This document shows, in pieces, positions 17,107 through 26,401 of a stretch of 64,000 nt of DNA. Source of the stretch: Streptomyces aureoverticillatus (GTDB lineage: Bacteria; Actinomycetota; Actinomycetes; Streptomycetales; Streptomycetaceae). Numbering within the stretch: position 1 is the stretch's first letter; each line of letters starts with the position of its first letter. A program made the position numbers and the translations under genes. Under the pieces are notes generated by a model, which made no database searches, was not told the DNA's origin, and saw only the letters and a program-made list of their open reading frames with translations. The stretch spans positions 62,001-126,000 of the forward strand of contig NZ_BMSY01000001.1 of assembly GCF_014649395.1 (NCBI RefSeq), written 5' to 3'.

Positions 17107-17155
17107 CCTGAAGAGTTCTTCAGGCTCCTTCAGGAGGGCTTCAGGAACGCTGAGG
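17107..17155. promoter_or_regulatory. Phased CTTCAGG repeats between the response regulator and PepSY genes
   Basis: CTTCAGG occurs at 17118, 17128 and 17139, with a diverged GCTGAGG at 17149, giving spacings of 10, 11 and 10. The first copy is also the right arm of a perfect inverted repeat, CCTGAAGAGTTCTTCAGG (17107-17124). Helix-phased direct repeats are the usual target of OmpR-family regulators. The array can serve both divergent promoters. Confidence 0.7.
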
Positions 17156-17219
17156 CAACTTGGTTCTCGTCGGAACGGACGGCCCCGCAACCGGGGCCAA
17201 CCACTCGGGAGGAACCCTC

Positions 17220-17945
17220 ATGAAGCGCAACATCGTCATCGCCACCATCGCCGCCGCGGCGCTCGTCTCGGGCGGAACGGCGACGGCCTTCGCGCTGGGC
17301 GACGACGAGCCGTCCGCCGCCGGCAAGTCCAGCGTGCAGCTGAAGGACGACGACGGCCGTGGCGACCGCTACGACGACCGCGACGACCGCGATGGCGCGG
17401 ACGACACGGACGACGACGGCAAGGACGACGCCCGCGACGACCGGGACGACGCCCGCGAGGACGCCCGCGAGGCCCAGCGCGACAAGGCGGAGAACGCCGC
17501 CGAGGTGAAGGGCGCCAAGGTGAGCGCCGCCGAGGCGATCGCCGCCGCCCTGAAGTCCACACCCGGGACCGCGGTCTCCGCCGACCTCGACGACGAGGAC
17601 GGCGGCCTGATCTGGGACGTCGACGTCGTCGGCAAGGACGGGCGCACCTGGCACAGCGTCGAGATCGACCCGGGTACGGGCAAGGTGCTCGGCTCGCACG
17701 TCGAGCGCGACGACGACGGTGAGGATGCGCGGGGCGCGGCTGCGGTGAAGGATGCCTCTGTCTCCGCCGGGGACGCGGCCAAGGCTGCCTCCGGCAAGGG
17801 TGCGGTGACCTCCGTGGACGTGGACGACGACGCTGCCCGGGTGGGCTCCTGGGAGGTCGAGACCACGTCGGCCGCTGGCGCCGAGTCCCACTGGAACGTC
17901 GACCTGGCTTCCGGCAAGGTCACCGTCGACCGCACGGACGACTGA
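17220..17945 (+). CDS. Secreted PepSY-domain protein, Asp-rich
   Basis: A 241-residue exported protein. The signal peptide is MKRNIVIATIAAAALVSGGTATAFA. A very acidic linker (about 38-100, dominated by Asp, Arg and Lys) precedes two PepSY-like repeats: KVSAAEAIAAALKSTPGTAVSADLDDEDGGLIWDVDVV and a second near ASVSAGDAAKAASGKGAVTSVDVD. PepSY modules occur in protease-inhibitory or envelope-sensing proteins. It diverges from, and probably belongs to the regulon of, the adjacent two-component system, whose kinase also has an acidic extracytoplasmic domain. The start at ATG 17220 follows GGGAGGAAC. Confidence 0.85.
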   Translation: MKRNIVIATIAAAALVSGGTATAFALGDDEPSAAGKSSVQLKDDDGRGDRYDDRDDRDGADDTDDDGKDDARDDRDDAREDAREAQRDKAENAAEVKGAKVSAAEAIAAALKSTPGTAVSADLDDEDGGLIWDVDVVGKDGRTWHSVEIDPGTGKVLGSHVERDDDGEDARGAAAVKDASVSAGDAAKAASGKGAVTSVDVDDDAARVGSWEVETTSAAGAESHWNVDLASGKVTVDRTDD

Positions 17946-18098
17946 CCCGCCCACCCGTTTACTGCACACCAACAGGTGCGGCGGGGGCGGGCCGGGGCAA
18001 GCCCCGAACATAAACCCAAGCCAAGCCCTCGCCACCCTCGGTGGCGGGGGCCGCTTGGCGTCTGCGGCCAGTGGGCCACGCCCCGTTGACGCGGAGGG

Positions 18099-18119
18099 CA
18101 CCGTCGGCCTGGGCTGTGC
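18099..18119. repeat. Inverted copy of the 19-bp element of 8723-8822
   Basis: CACCGTCGGCCTGGGCTGTG is the reverse complement of the 8.7 kb element, flanked by CCCCTGGCGGCCCAGCTGCC, which also echoes that region. The whole spacer 17946-18213 holds no gene. It also has a CCCTCGCCACCC/GGTGGCGGGGG hairpin near 18030-18052, probably a terminator. Confidence 0.65.
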
Positions 18120-18213
18120 CCACCCGTACCGCCCCTGGCGGCCCAGCTGCCCACAGCGGAACCGAACACGGGCCCGGCCCACAACGGAAGCGAGCCTGGC
18201 CCGCCCGGGACAC

Positions 18214-19170
18214 CTAAGCCGACGTCAACCCCTCCACCAGCGAGTCCGCCGCCGCGTAAGGATCCAGCTCCCCCGCGACGATGCGCTCCGCAAGGGCGCC
18301 CAACCGCACGTCCCCGTGCAGGTCGGCGATCCGTGCCCGGAGGGCGGTGACCGCGATGGCCTCGACCTCGCCCGCAGCCCGGGAGACCCGCCGCGAGGCG
18401 AGGACCCCCCGCTCCTCCATCCACGCCCGGTGCTTCTCCAGCGCCTCGACGAGTTCGTCGGTGCCCTCGCCCCGGGCCGCGACGGTCTTGACGATGGGCG
18501 GCCGCCAGTCCCCGGCGGACCGGGACTCCCCGAGGCCGAGCATGTGGTTCAGCTCGCGGGCGGTCGCGTCGGCCCCGTCCCGGTCGGCCTTGTTGACCAC
18601 GTACACATCACCGATCTCCAGGATTCCGGCCTTCGCCGCCTGGATGCCGTCGCCCATGCCGGGCGCGAGCAGCACCACGGACGTGTCGGCCTGCGAGGCG
18701 ATCTCCACCTCGGACTGGCCGACGCCCACGGTCTCCACGATGATCACGTCGCAGCCCGCGGCGTCGAGCACGCGGATGGCCTGCGGCGCGGCCCAGGCGA
18801 GCCCGCCGAGGTGCCCGCGGGTCGCCATGGAGCGGATGTAGACGCCGGGGTCGGACGCGTGGTCCGACATCCGCACGCGGTCGCCGAGCAGCGCGCCGCC
18901 GGAGAACGGCGAGGACGGGTCGACGGCGAGCACGCCGACCCGCTTCCCGGCCCGCCGGTACGCGCTCACCAGCGCCGACGTCGACGTGGACTTGCCGACA
19001 CCCGGCGACCCGGTGAGCCCGACGACGTACGCGTTCCCGGCCAGCGGCGCGAGCGCCGCCATCACCTCGCGGAGCTGCGGCGACGCCCCCTCGACCAGGG
19101 AGATGAGCCGGGCCACGGCCCGCGGCCTGCCCTCGCGGGCCTGCGCGACCAGGGAGGGGACGTCCTGCAT
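18214..19170 (-). CDS. meaB: MeaB, methylmalonyl-CoA mutase-associated G-protein chaperone
   Basis: A 318-residue GTPase that protects adenosylcobalamin-dependent methylmalonyl-CoA mutase and gates cofactor loading. G-domain motifs: GLTGSPGVGKST (P-loop, about 51-62), DPSSPFSGGALLGDRVRM, IVETVGVGQSE (G3) and VNKADRDGA (G4). The length is normal. It lies downstream of the thiolase gene, and the epimerase gene mce is nearby, which gives a small methylmalonyl-CoA metabolic cluster. The mutase subunits are not in the window. Confidence 0.93.
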   Translation of the reverse strand: MQDVPSLVAQAREGRPRAVARLISLVEGASPQLREVMAALAPLAGNAYVVGLTGSPGVGKSTSTSALVSAYRRAGKRVGVLAVDPSSPFSGGALLGDRVRMSDHASDPGVYIRSMATRGHLGGLAWAAPQAIRVLDAAGCDVIIVETVGVGQSEVEIASQADTSVVLLAPGMGDGIQAAKAGILEIGDVYVVNKADRDGADATARELNHMLGLGESRSAGDWRPPIVKTVAARGEGTDELVEALEKHRAWMEERGVLASRRVSRAAGEVEAIAVTALRARIADLHGDVRLGALAERIVAGELDPYAAADSLVEGLTSA

Positions 19171-19230
19171 TGCGGCTCCGTTCCGTACGTACGTATACGA
19201 GCAAGCGTCAGCGGCACCAGGAGGCCGACG

Positions 19231-20433
19231 TCAGCCCTTGGCCACCTTCAGGATGAGCGCGTCACCCTGACCACCGCCGCCGCACAGCGCCGCCGCGCCC
19301 ACACCGCCGCCGCGCCGCTTCAGCTCCAGGGCCAGGTGCAGCACGAGGCGCGCGCCGGACATCCCGATCGGGTGACCCAGGGCGATGGCTCCGCCGTTGA
19401 CGTTCACCTTTTCCGTGGACACCCCGAGGTCCTTCATTGACTGGACCGCGACGGCGGCGAAGGCCTCGTTGATCTCGATGAGGTCGAGGTCCTCGACGCC
19501 GAGGCCCTCCTTCTTCAGGGCGTGCCGGATCGCGTTCGACGGCTGCGACTGGAGGGAGTTGTCGGGGCCCGCGACGTTGCCGTGCGCGCCGATCTCGGCG
19601 ATCCAGGCGAGGCCGAGCTCCTCGGCCTTGGCCTTGCTCATCACGACCACCGCGGCCGCGCCGTCGGAGATCTGCGAGGCCGTGCCCGCCGTGATCGTGC
19701 CGTCCTTGGCGAAGGCGGGGCGCAGCTTACCGAGGGACTCGGCGGTCGTCTCGGCGCGGATGCCCTCGTCGCGGGAGACGAGCACCGGGTCGCCCTTGCG
19801 CTGCGGGACCTCGACGGGCGTGATCTCGGCGTCGAAGACGCCGTTCTTCTGGGCGGCGGCCGCGCGCTGGTGGGACAGGGCGCCGATCTCGTCCTGCTCG
19901 GGGCGGGCGATGCCGAGGCGGGTGTTGTGCTTCTCCGTGGACTCGCCCATGGCGATGTTCTCGAAGGGGTCGGTGAGGCCGTCGTGCGCCATCGCGTCGA
20001 GCATCTCGATCGCACCGTACTTGTAGCCCTCGCGGGACTTGGGGAGCAGGTGCGGGGCGTTGGTCATGGACTCCTGGCCGCCCGCGACCACGATGTCGAA
20101 CTCGCCCGCGCGGATGAGCTGGTCGGCGAGCGCGATCGCGTCGAGGCCGGAGAGGCACACCTTGTTGACGGTGAGCGCGGGGACGTTCATGGGGATGCCC
20201 GCCTTGACCGCGGCCTGGCGCGCCGGGATCTGCCCCGCCCCGGCCTGAAGGACCTGGCCCATGATCACGTACTGCACCTGGTCGCCGCCGATGCCGGCCC
20301 GGTCGAGCGCGGCCTTGATCGCGAAGCCGCCGAGGTCCGCGCCGGAGAAGGACTTGAGCGAGCCGAGCAGACGCCCCATGGGCGTGCGCGCGCCCGCGAC
20401 GATCACTGAGGTGGTTCCGGTCGTTCCAGACAT
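19231..20433 (-). CDS. Acetyl-CoA C-acetyltransferase (thiolase)
   Basis: A 400-residue biosynthetic-type thiolase condensing or cleaving acetoacetyl-CoA. Catalytic residues are visible: Cys93 in [11 protein letters not shown], His in [11 protein letters not shown], and the second Cys in [12 protein letters not shown]. The full family length is present. It is upstream of meaB by 60 nt on the same strand and diverges from mce, which fits a role in supplying or consuming short acyl-CoAs. Confidence 0.93.
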   Translation of the reverse strand: MSGTTGTTSVIVAGARTPMGRLLGSLKSFSGADLGGFAIKAALDRAGIGGDQVQYVIMGQVLQAGAGQIPARQAAVKAGIPMNVPALTVNKVCLSGLDAIALADQLIRAGEFDIVVAGGQESMTNAPHLLPKSREGYKYGAIEMLDAMAHDGLTDPFENIAMGESTEKHNTRLGIARPEQDEIGALSHQRAAAAQKNGVFDAEITPVEVPQRKGDPVLVSRDEGIRAETTAESLGKLRPAFAKDGTITAGTASQISDGAAAVVVMSKAKAEELGLAWIAEIGAHGNVAGPDNSLQSQPSNAIRHALKKEGLGVEDLDLIEINEAFAAVAVQSMKDLGVSTEKVNVNGGAIALGHPIGMSGARLVLHLALELKRRGGGVGAAALCGGGGQGDALILKVAKG

Positions 20434-20580
20434 GTGGCACGGCCCCTTCCAGCTGGGAAGCTGAGGAGAGTGAACGAGGGTTTACTCGAATGTACTGAGC
20501 GGTACGGCGCCCGTCACCGGCCAGCCGGTGTGATCGCGCGCACGTTGCGTAATCACGGTCGGGGGCGCTGCACTTGAGGC

Positions 20581-21021
20581 ATGCTGACGCGAATCGATCA
20601 CATTGGGATCGCCTGCCGAAACCTCGACGAGACCGTCGAGTTCTATCGTGCTACATACGGCTTCGAGGTGTTCCACATCGAGGTCAACGAAGAGCAGGGC
20701 GTACGTGAGGCCATGCTGAAGATCAACGAGACGTCCGACGGCGGCGCCTCCTACCTCCAGCTCCTCGAGCCCACCCGGGAGGACTCCACCGTGGGCAAGT
20801 GGCTGGCCAAGAACGGGGAGGGAGTGCACCACATCGCCTTCGGCACGGCGGACGTCGACGGTGACGCCGCGGCCATCAAGGACAAGGGCATCCGGGTGCT
20901 GTACGAGCAGCCGCGCATCGGGTCCATGGGGTCCCGGATCACCTTCCTGCACCCCAAGGACTGTCACGGAGTCCTCACCGAACTCGTCACTTCCGCGCCC
21001 GCCGAACAGCCGGAGCACTGA
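20581..21021 (+). CDS. mce: Methylmalonyl-CoA epimerase
   Basis: A 146-residue vicinal-oxygen-chelate enzyme interconverting (2R)- and (2S)-methylmalonyl-CoA. Metal ligands by family pattern: His7 in RIDHIGIA, Gln60 in YLQLLEP, His84 in GVHHIAFGT, and Glu134 in GVLTELV. The ATG follows TTGAGG. It diverges from the thiolase-meaB pair and is followed by scy, the same order as in S. coelicolor. Confidence 0.94.
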   Translation: MLTRIDHIGIACRNLDETVEFYRATYGFEVFHIEVNEEQGVREAMLKINETSDGGASYLQLLEPTREDSTVGKWLAKNGEGVHHIAFGTADVDGDAAAIKDKGIRVLYEQPRIGSMGSRITFLHPKDCHGVLTELVTSAPAEQPEH

Positions 21022-21211
21022 CCCCCACATATCCGGGCCGGTAGGGTTGGGGGCGGCCGTCCGATCCTTGGGCGGTCGCTTGCCGGAGTCCAGGGTTTCG
21101 GGGGACGAGCATCGGGGCAGCAGCCCGAGCTCCGCTGTTGATCTGACACCATTCCCCGGGGGCCCCGTTCGTCGGCTGGGCGGGGCTCGTACGTCAGGGA
21201 CATGAGACCAG

Positions 21212-21289
21212 GAGTGGGGTCTCCCCTGCTCGAGCGAAGCCGAGAGCTTGGAGTGGGGCCTCCCCTGCTCGAGCGGAGTCGAGAGGTTG
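21212..21289. repeat. Tandem 39-bp duplication upstream of scy
   Basis: Two copies, 21212-21250 and 21251-21289, share GAGTGGGGYCTCCCCTGCTC followed by GAGCGRAGYCGAGAGSTTG, with only four differences. Each copy contains GAGTGGGG/CCTC and CTCGAG symmetric segments that can fold. The array ends 20 nt before the proposed scy start, within its leader. Confidence 0.85.
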
Positions 21290-21309
21290 GGGAAGGATGG
21301 GACCGCGCA

Positions 21310-24300
21310 GTGCGGGGCTACGAGAGCCAGGACAGCCGGCGACCGGCTGAGGCCGACCATCTCTCACGGTTCGAGGCCGAGATGGACCGGCTGAAGACCG
21401 AGCGGGAGAAGGCCGTCCAGCACGCCGAGGACCTCGGCTACCAGGTCGAGGTGTTGCGCGCCAAGCTGCACGAGGCGCGCCGCAACCTCGCGAACCGCCC
21501 TGCCTACGACAGCGCGGACATCGGCTATCAGGCCGAGCAGTTGCTGCGCAACGCCCAGATCCAGGCCGAGCAGCTGCGCGCCGACGCCGAGCGGGAGCTG
21601 CGCGAGGCGCGCGCCCAGACCCAGCGCATCCTCCAGGAGCACGCCGAGCAGCAGGCCCGCCTGCAGTCCGAGCTGCACGCGGAGGCCGTGTCCCGGCGCC
21701 AGCAGCTCGACCAGGAGCTGAACGAGCGCCGCCAGACCGTCGAGTCGCACGTCAACGAGAACGTCGCGTGGGCGGAGCAACTGCGCGCCCGCACCGAGCA
21801 GCAGGCCCGCCGGCTCCTCGATGAGTCGCGCGCCGAGGCCGACCAGGCCCTCGCCGCCGCCCGCGCCGAGGCCGAGCGCGTCGCCGAGCAGGCCCGCCAG
21901 CGGCTGACCGCCGACGCCGAGAGCGCCCGTGCCGAAGCCGAAGCGATCCTGCGCCGCGCCCGCACCGACGCCGAGCGCCTCCTCAACGCCGCCTCCACCC
22001 AGGCCCAGGAGGCCACCGACCACGCCGAGGCGCTGCGCTCGTCCACCGCGACGGAGTCCGACCAGGCCCGCCGCCAGGCCGCCGAGCTGAGCCGCACCGC
22101 CGAGCAGCGCATGGCCGAGGCCGAGGCCGCGCTCCGCGAGGCGCGCGCCGAGGCCGACAAGGTGGTCGCCGAGGCGAAGGAGGCCGCGGCCAAGCAGCTC
22201 GCGTCCGCGGAGGCCGCGGGCGAGCAGCGCACCCGTACGGCCAAGGAGCAGGTGGCCCGGCTCGTCGGCGAGGCCACCAAGGAGGCCGAGGCCGCGAAGG
22301 AGGCGGCCGAGCAGAAGCTCCAGGACGCCCGCGACGAGGCCGAGAAGCTGATCGCGGAGGCCGCCGAGAAGGCCCGCTCGATCACCGCCGAGGAGACCGC
22401 CTCGGAGATCGCGAAGGCCGCGCGGACCGCCGAGGAGGTCCTGGACAAGGCGTCCGAGGAGGCGAAGGCGACCACGCGCGCCGCCGCCGAGGAGGCCGAG
22501 CGGGTCCGCGCCGAGGCGGAGGCCGAGGCGGACCGGCTGCGCAGCGAGGCGCACGACATCGCCGAGCAGCTCAAGGGCGCGGCGAAGGACGACACCAAGG
22601 AGTACCGCGCCAAGACGGTCGAGCTGCAGGAGGAGGCGCGCCGGCTGCGCGGCGAGGCCGAGCAGCTGCGGGCCGACGCGGTCGCCGAGGGCGAGAAGAT
22701 CCGCGGCGAGGCGCGGCGCGAGGCCGTCCAGCAGATCGAGGAGGCGGCGCGCTCCGCCGAGGAGCTGCTCGGCAAGGCGAAGGCCGACGCGGAGGAGGCC
22801 CGGCAGGCCGCGACCACCGAGGCCGAGCGGGTCCGTACGGAAGCCATAGAGCGGGCCACGTCCCTGCGCAAGCAGGCCGAGGAGACCCTGGAGCGCACCC
22901 GCGAGGAGGCCGAGCGGCACCGCGCGGAGGCCACCGAGCAGGCCGAGACGGTCAAGTCCGAGGCCGAGGCCGCCGCGCAGGCGCTGCGCGAGGAGACCGA
23001 GCGTGCCGTCGCGGCCCGCAAGGCCGAGGCCGACGCCGAGCTGACCCGGCTGCACACGGAGGCCGAGGAGCGTCTCGCGGCGGCCGAGCAGGCGCTGACC
23101 GACGCCCGCGCCGAGGCCGAGCGGCTGCGCCGTGAGGCCGCCGAGGAGACGGAGCGGCTGCGCACGGAGGCCGCCGAGCGGATCCGGGCGCTCCAGTCGC
23201 AGGCGGAGACGGAGGCCGAGCGGCTGCGCACCGAGGCCGCCGCGGACGCCTCGCAGTCGCGCGCCGAGGGCGAGGCCGTCGCGGTGCGGCTGCGTTCGGA
23301 GGCCGCCGCCGAGGCGGAGCGGCTGAAGACCGAGGCGCAGGAGTCCGCGGACCGGGTGCGCGCGGAGGCCGCCGCGGCCGCCGAGCGGGTCGCCGCGGAG
23401 GCCGCCGAGGCCCTGTCGGCCGCGCAGGAGGAGGCCACCCGCCGCCGCCGCGAGGCCGAGGAGACCCTCGGCGCGGCCCGCACGGAGGCCGACCAGGAGC
23501 GGGAGCGGGCGCGCGAGCAGAGCGAGGAGCTGCTGGCCTCGGCGCGCAAGCGCGTGGAGGAGGCGCAGGCCGAGGCGGTCCGGCTGGTCGAGGAGGCCGA
23601 GGCGCGGGCCACGGAGATGGTCTCGGCGGCCGAGCAGAAGGCCCAGTCGGTCCGGGACTCGGTGGCGGGTCTGCAGGAGCAGGCGCAGGAGGAGATCGCG
23701 GGCCTGCGGTCGGCGGCCGAGCACGCCGCGGAGCGCACCCGGCAGGAGGCGCAGGAGGAGGCGGACCGCGTCCGCGCCGACGCGTACGCCGAGCGGGAGC
23801 GCGCGAGCGAGGACGCGAGCCGCACCCGCAGTGAGGCCGCGCAGGAGGCGGAGGCCGCCAAGTCCCTCGCGGAGCGCACGGTCGCGGACGCCATCGCGGA
23901 GTCCGAGCGGCTGCGTTCGGACGCGTCCGAGCACGCCCAGCGGGTGCGCACGGAGGCGTCGGACACCATCGCGTCGGCCGAGCAGGACGCCGCGCGCACC
24001 CGCGCCGACGCCCGCGAGGACGCCAACCGCATCCGCAACGACGCGGCGGCGCAGGCCGACACCCTGATCGGCGAGGCCCGCAGCGAGGCCGAGCGGCTCA
24101 CCACGGAGACGATCGCCGAGACCGACCGGCTCAAGGCCGAGACCGCCGCCGAGGCCGAGCGGCTGCGCGCCGAGTCGGTCGCGAAGGCCGAGAAGCTGAT
24201 CTCGGACGCGACGGGCGACGCCGAACGGCTGCGCGCGGAGGCCGCGGAGAACGTCGGCTCGGCGCAGCAGCACGCCGAGCGCATCCGCGCCGAGTCCGCG

Positions 24301-25194
24301 CGCGTCAAGGAGGAGGCCGACGCCGAGGCGGAGCGGGTCAGGGCGCAGGCGCGCGAGGAGGCCGAGCGCACCCTCGACGAGGCCCGCAAGGAGGCCAACA
24401 AGCGCCGCACGGAGGCCGCGGAGCAGGTCGACAAGCTCATCACGGAGGCCGCGGCCGAGGCGGAGAAGCTCACCGCGGACGCCCAGGAGAAGGCGCTCAA
24501 GGCGACGACGGACGCGGAGGCACAGGCCGACACGATGGTCGGCGCGGCCCGCAAGGAGGCCGAGCGCCTGGTCGCGGAGGCCACCGTCGAGGGCAACTCG
24601 CTGGTGGAGAAGGCGCGTACGGACGCGGACGAACTGCTCGTCGGCGCGCGCCGGGACGCCACCGCGATAAGGGAGCGGTCCGAGGAGCACCGCGAGCGCA
24701 TCACCACCGAGATCGAGGAACTGCACGAGCGGGCCCGGCGCGAGTCGGCGGAGGCGATGAAGACCGCGGGCGAGCGCTGCGACGCGTTGGTGAAGGCCGC
24801 CGAGGAGCAGCTGGCCGAGGCCGAGGCGAAGGCCAAGGAGCTGCGCGCGGAGGCCGATTCGGAGGCCAGTTCGGTGCGGATCTCCGCGGTGAAGAAGGCC
24901 GAGGGCCTGCTCAAGGAGGCCGAGACGAAGAAGGCCGAGCTGGTGCGCGAGGCCGAGCGGATCAGGAGCGAGGCACAGGCCGAGGCCGAGCGCGTGGTGG
25001 ACGAGGGCAAGCGGGAGCTGGAGGTCCTCGTCCGGCGCCGCGCGGACATCAATGCGGAGATTTCCCGTGTCCAGGACGTGCTCGAGGCGTTGGAATCGTT
25101 TGAGGCCCCGCAGAGCGGCGGCAAGGACGGCGGCGTCAAGGCGGGGGCAGCGGCCGGCGCGACCCGTTCGGGTGGCAAGCCGTCAGAAGGCTAG
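21310..25194 (+). CDS. scy: Scy, polarity-organising coiled-coil protein
   Basis: A 1294-residue, almost entirely coiled-coil protein. The N-terminus (VRGYESQDSRR, then HLSRFEAEMDRLKTEREKAVQ and QVEVLRAKLHEARRN) carries the short DivIVA-like segment of Scy. The rest is a long Ala/Glu/Arg repeat built on AEAERLRxEA-type units. Scy assembles at hyphal tips and branch sites and recruits DivIVA, FilP and other tip proteins. GTG at 21310 is preferred because RGYESQ is the conserved start; the frame is open to 21202 through the 39-bp repeats. The codon bias makes long antisense frames that are not genes. Confidence 0.93.
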   Translation: MRGYESQDSRRPAEADHLSRFEAEMDRLKTEREKAVQHAEDLGYQVEVLRAKLHEARRNLANRPAYDSADIGYQAEQLLRNAQIQAEQLRADAERELREARAQTQRILQEHAEQQARLQSELHAEAVSRRQQLDQELNERRQTVESHVNENVAWAEQLRARTEQQARRLLDESRAEADQALAAARAEAERVAEQARQRLTADAESARAEAEAILRRARTDAERLLNAASTQAQEATDHAEALRSSTATESDQARRQAAELSRTAEQRMAEAEAALREARAEADKVVAEAKEAAAKQLASAEAAGEQRTRTAKEQVARLVGEATKEAEAAKEAAEQKLQDARDEAEKLIAEAAEKARSITAEETASEIAKAARTAEEVLDKASEEAKATTRAAAEEAERVRAEAEAEADRLRSEAHDIAEQLKGAAKDDTKEYRAKTVELQEEARRLRGEAEQLRADAVAEGEKIRGEARREAVQQIEEAARSAEELLGKAKADAEEARQAATTEAERVRTEAIERATSLRKQAEETLERTREEAERHRAEATEQAETVKSEAEAAAQALREETERAVAARKAEADAELTRLHTEAEERLAAAEQALTDARAEAERLRREAAEETERLRTEAAERIRALQSQAETEAERLRTEAAADASQSRAEGEAVAVRLRSEAAAEAERLKTEAQESADRVRAEAAAAAERVAAEAAEALSAAQEEATRRRREAEETLGAARTEADQERERAREQSEELLASARKRVEEAQAEAVRLVEEAEARATEMVSAAEQKAQSVRDSVAGLQEQAQEEIAGLRSAAEHAAERTRQEAQEEADRVRADAYAERERASEDASRTRSEAAQEAEAAKSLAERTVADAIAESERLRSDASEHAQRVRTEASDTIASAEQDAARTRADAREDANRIRNDAAAQADTLIGEARSEAERLTTETIAETDRLKAETAAEAERLRAESVAKAEKLISDATGDAERLRAEAAENVGSAQQHAERIRAESARVKEEADAEAERVRAQAREEAERTLDEARKEANKRRTEAAEQVDKLITEAAAEAEKLTADAQEKALKATTDAEAQADTMVGAARKEAERLVAEATVEGNSLVEKARTDADELLVGARRDATAIRERSEEHRERITTEIEELHERARRESAEAMKTAGERCDALVKAAEEQLAEAEAKAKELRAEADSEASSVRISAVKKAEGLLKEAETKKAELVREAERIRSEAQAEAERVVDEGKRELEVLVRRRADINAEISRVQDVLEALESFEAPQSGGKDGGVKAGAAAGATRSGGKPSEG

Positions 25195-25377
25195 CCAGGG
25201 GGCCAGTTCCGTGCTGGGCAGGGACCTTCGGCCCTGTCGCTGGCAAGCAGTCTGCCGGTTAGCCACTCAAAAGGGGTGTCATTCTCCAGATCAAACGGGC
25301 ATACGCTCGATGACACGCCGCAACGCCCCCTAGGATTCCCTCTATCACCTCACCCGGTCTCATTCGACAGGAACCCC

Positions 25378-26313
25378 ATGAGCGACACTTCCCCCTACGG
25401 CTTCGAGCTTGTGCGGCGTGGGTACGACCGCGCTCAGGTGGACGAACGTATCTCCAAGCTCGTCTCCGACCGAGACTCCGCTCTCACCCGAATCACTGCT
25501 CTGGAAAAGCGCATCGAGGAGCTCCACCTCGAGACGCAGAACGCCCAGGCCCAGGTCGCCGACGCCGAGCCGTCGTACGCCGGGCTCGGGGCCCGCGTCG
25601 AGAAGATCCTCCGCCTCGCCGAGGAGGAGGCGAAGGACCTGCGCGAGGAGGCGCGGCGCGCGGCCGAGCAGCACCGTGAGCTCGCCGAGTCCGCCGCCCA
25701 GCAGGTGCGCAACGACGCCGAGTCGTTCGCCGCCGAGCGCAAGTCCAAGGCCGAGGACGAGGGCGTCCGCATCGTCGAGAAGGCCAAGGGCGAGGCGAAC
25801 GCGCTGCGTGCCGAGGCGCAGAAGGACGCGCAGTCCAAGCGCGAGGAGGCGGACGCCCTCTTCGAGGAGACCCGCGCCAAGGCCGCCCAGGCCGCCGCCG
25901 ACTTCGAGACGAACCTCGCCAAGCGCCGCGAGCAGTCCGAGCGCGACCTGGCGTCCCGTCAGGCCAAGGCCGAGAAGCGCCTCGCGGAGATCGAGCACCG
26001 CGCGGAGCAGCTGCGCCTGGAGGCGGAGAAGCTGCGCACGGACGCCGAGCGCCGCGCCCGCCAGACCGTCGAGACCGCACAGCGCCAGGCCGAGGACATC
26101 GTCGCGGACGCGAACGCCAAGGCGGACCGCATCCGCAGCGAATCCGAGCGCGAGCTCGCGGCCCTCACCAACCGCCGCGACTCGATCAACGCCCAGCTCA
26201 CGAACGTCCGCGAGATGCTCGCGACGCTCACCGGCGCGGCCGTCGCCGCCGCGGGCACGCCCGCGGAGGACGAGCCGATCTCTCGGGGGGTCCCGGCACA
26301 GCAGAGCCGCTGA
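25378..26313 (+). CDS. filP: FilP, intermediate-filament-like coiled-coil protein
   Basis: A 311-residue rod protein forming filament networks near growing tips; it interacts with DivIVA and Scy. The N-terminus SDTSPYGFELVRRGYDRAQVDERI resembles the DivIVA/Wag31 membrane-binding region. Continuous coiled coil runs from about 25 to 285 (LETQNAQAQVADAE, EEEAKDLREEARRAAEQ, and on), and the C-terminal tail is unstructured. It follows scy after a 183-nt spacer that probably holds its own promoter, and a strong terminator comes next. Confidence 0.93.
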   Translation: MSDTSPYGFELVRRGYDRAQVDERISKLVSDRDSALTRITALEKRIEELHLETQNAQAQVADAEPSYAGLGARVEKILRLAEEEAKDLREEARRAAEQHRELAESAAQQVRNDAESFAAERKSKAEDEGVRIVEKAKGEANALRAEAQKDAQSKREEADALFEETRAKAAQAAADFETNLAKRREQSERDLASRQAKAEKRLAEIEHRAEQLRLEAEKLRTDAERRARQTVETAQRQAEDIVADANAKADRIRSESERELAALTNRRDSINAQLTNVREMLATLTGAAVAAAGTPAEDEPISRGVPAQQSR

Positions 26314-26346
26314 CGCGGAGCACATCAGCACGGGGTGAACGCGACC

Positions 26347-26379
26347 AAGCCCCCTGTCACGCCAAGTGGCAGGGGGCTT
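26347..26379 (+). terminator. Terminator after filP
   Basis: AAGCCCCCTGTCAC (26347-26360) pairs with GTGGCAGGGGGCTT (26366-26379) around a 5-nt loop, with one G-T pair. It sits 34 nt past the filP stop and ends scy-filP transcription before the ABC genes. Confidence 0.85.
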
Positions 26380-26401
26380 CGTCACGTCTTAGCGTGTGCG
26401 C

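Noticed and set aside
21364..25178. Two antisense frames of more than 1100 codons opposite scy
   Set aside because: They are mirror images of the repetitive Ala/Glu/Arg codons of scy and give Leu/Gly/Arg- or Ser/Arg/Ala-rich nonsense.
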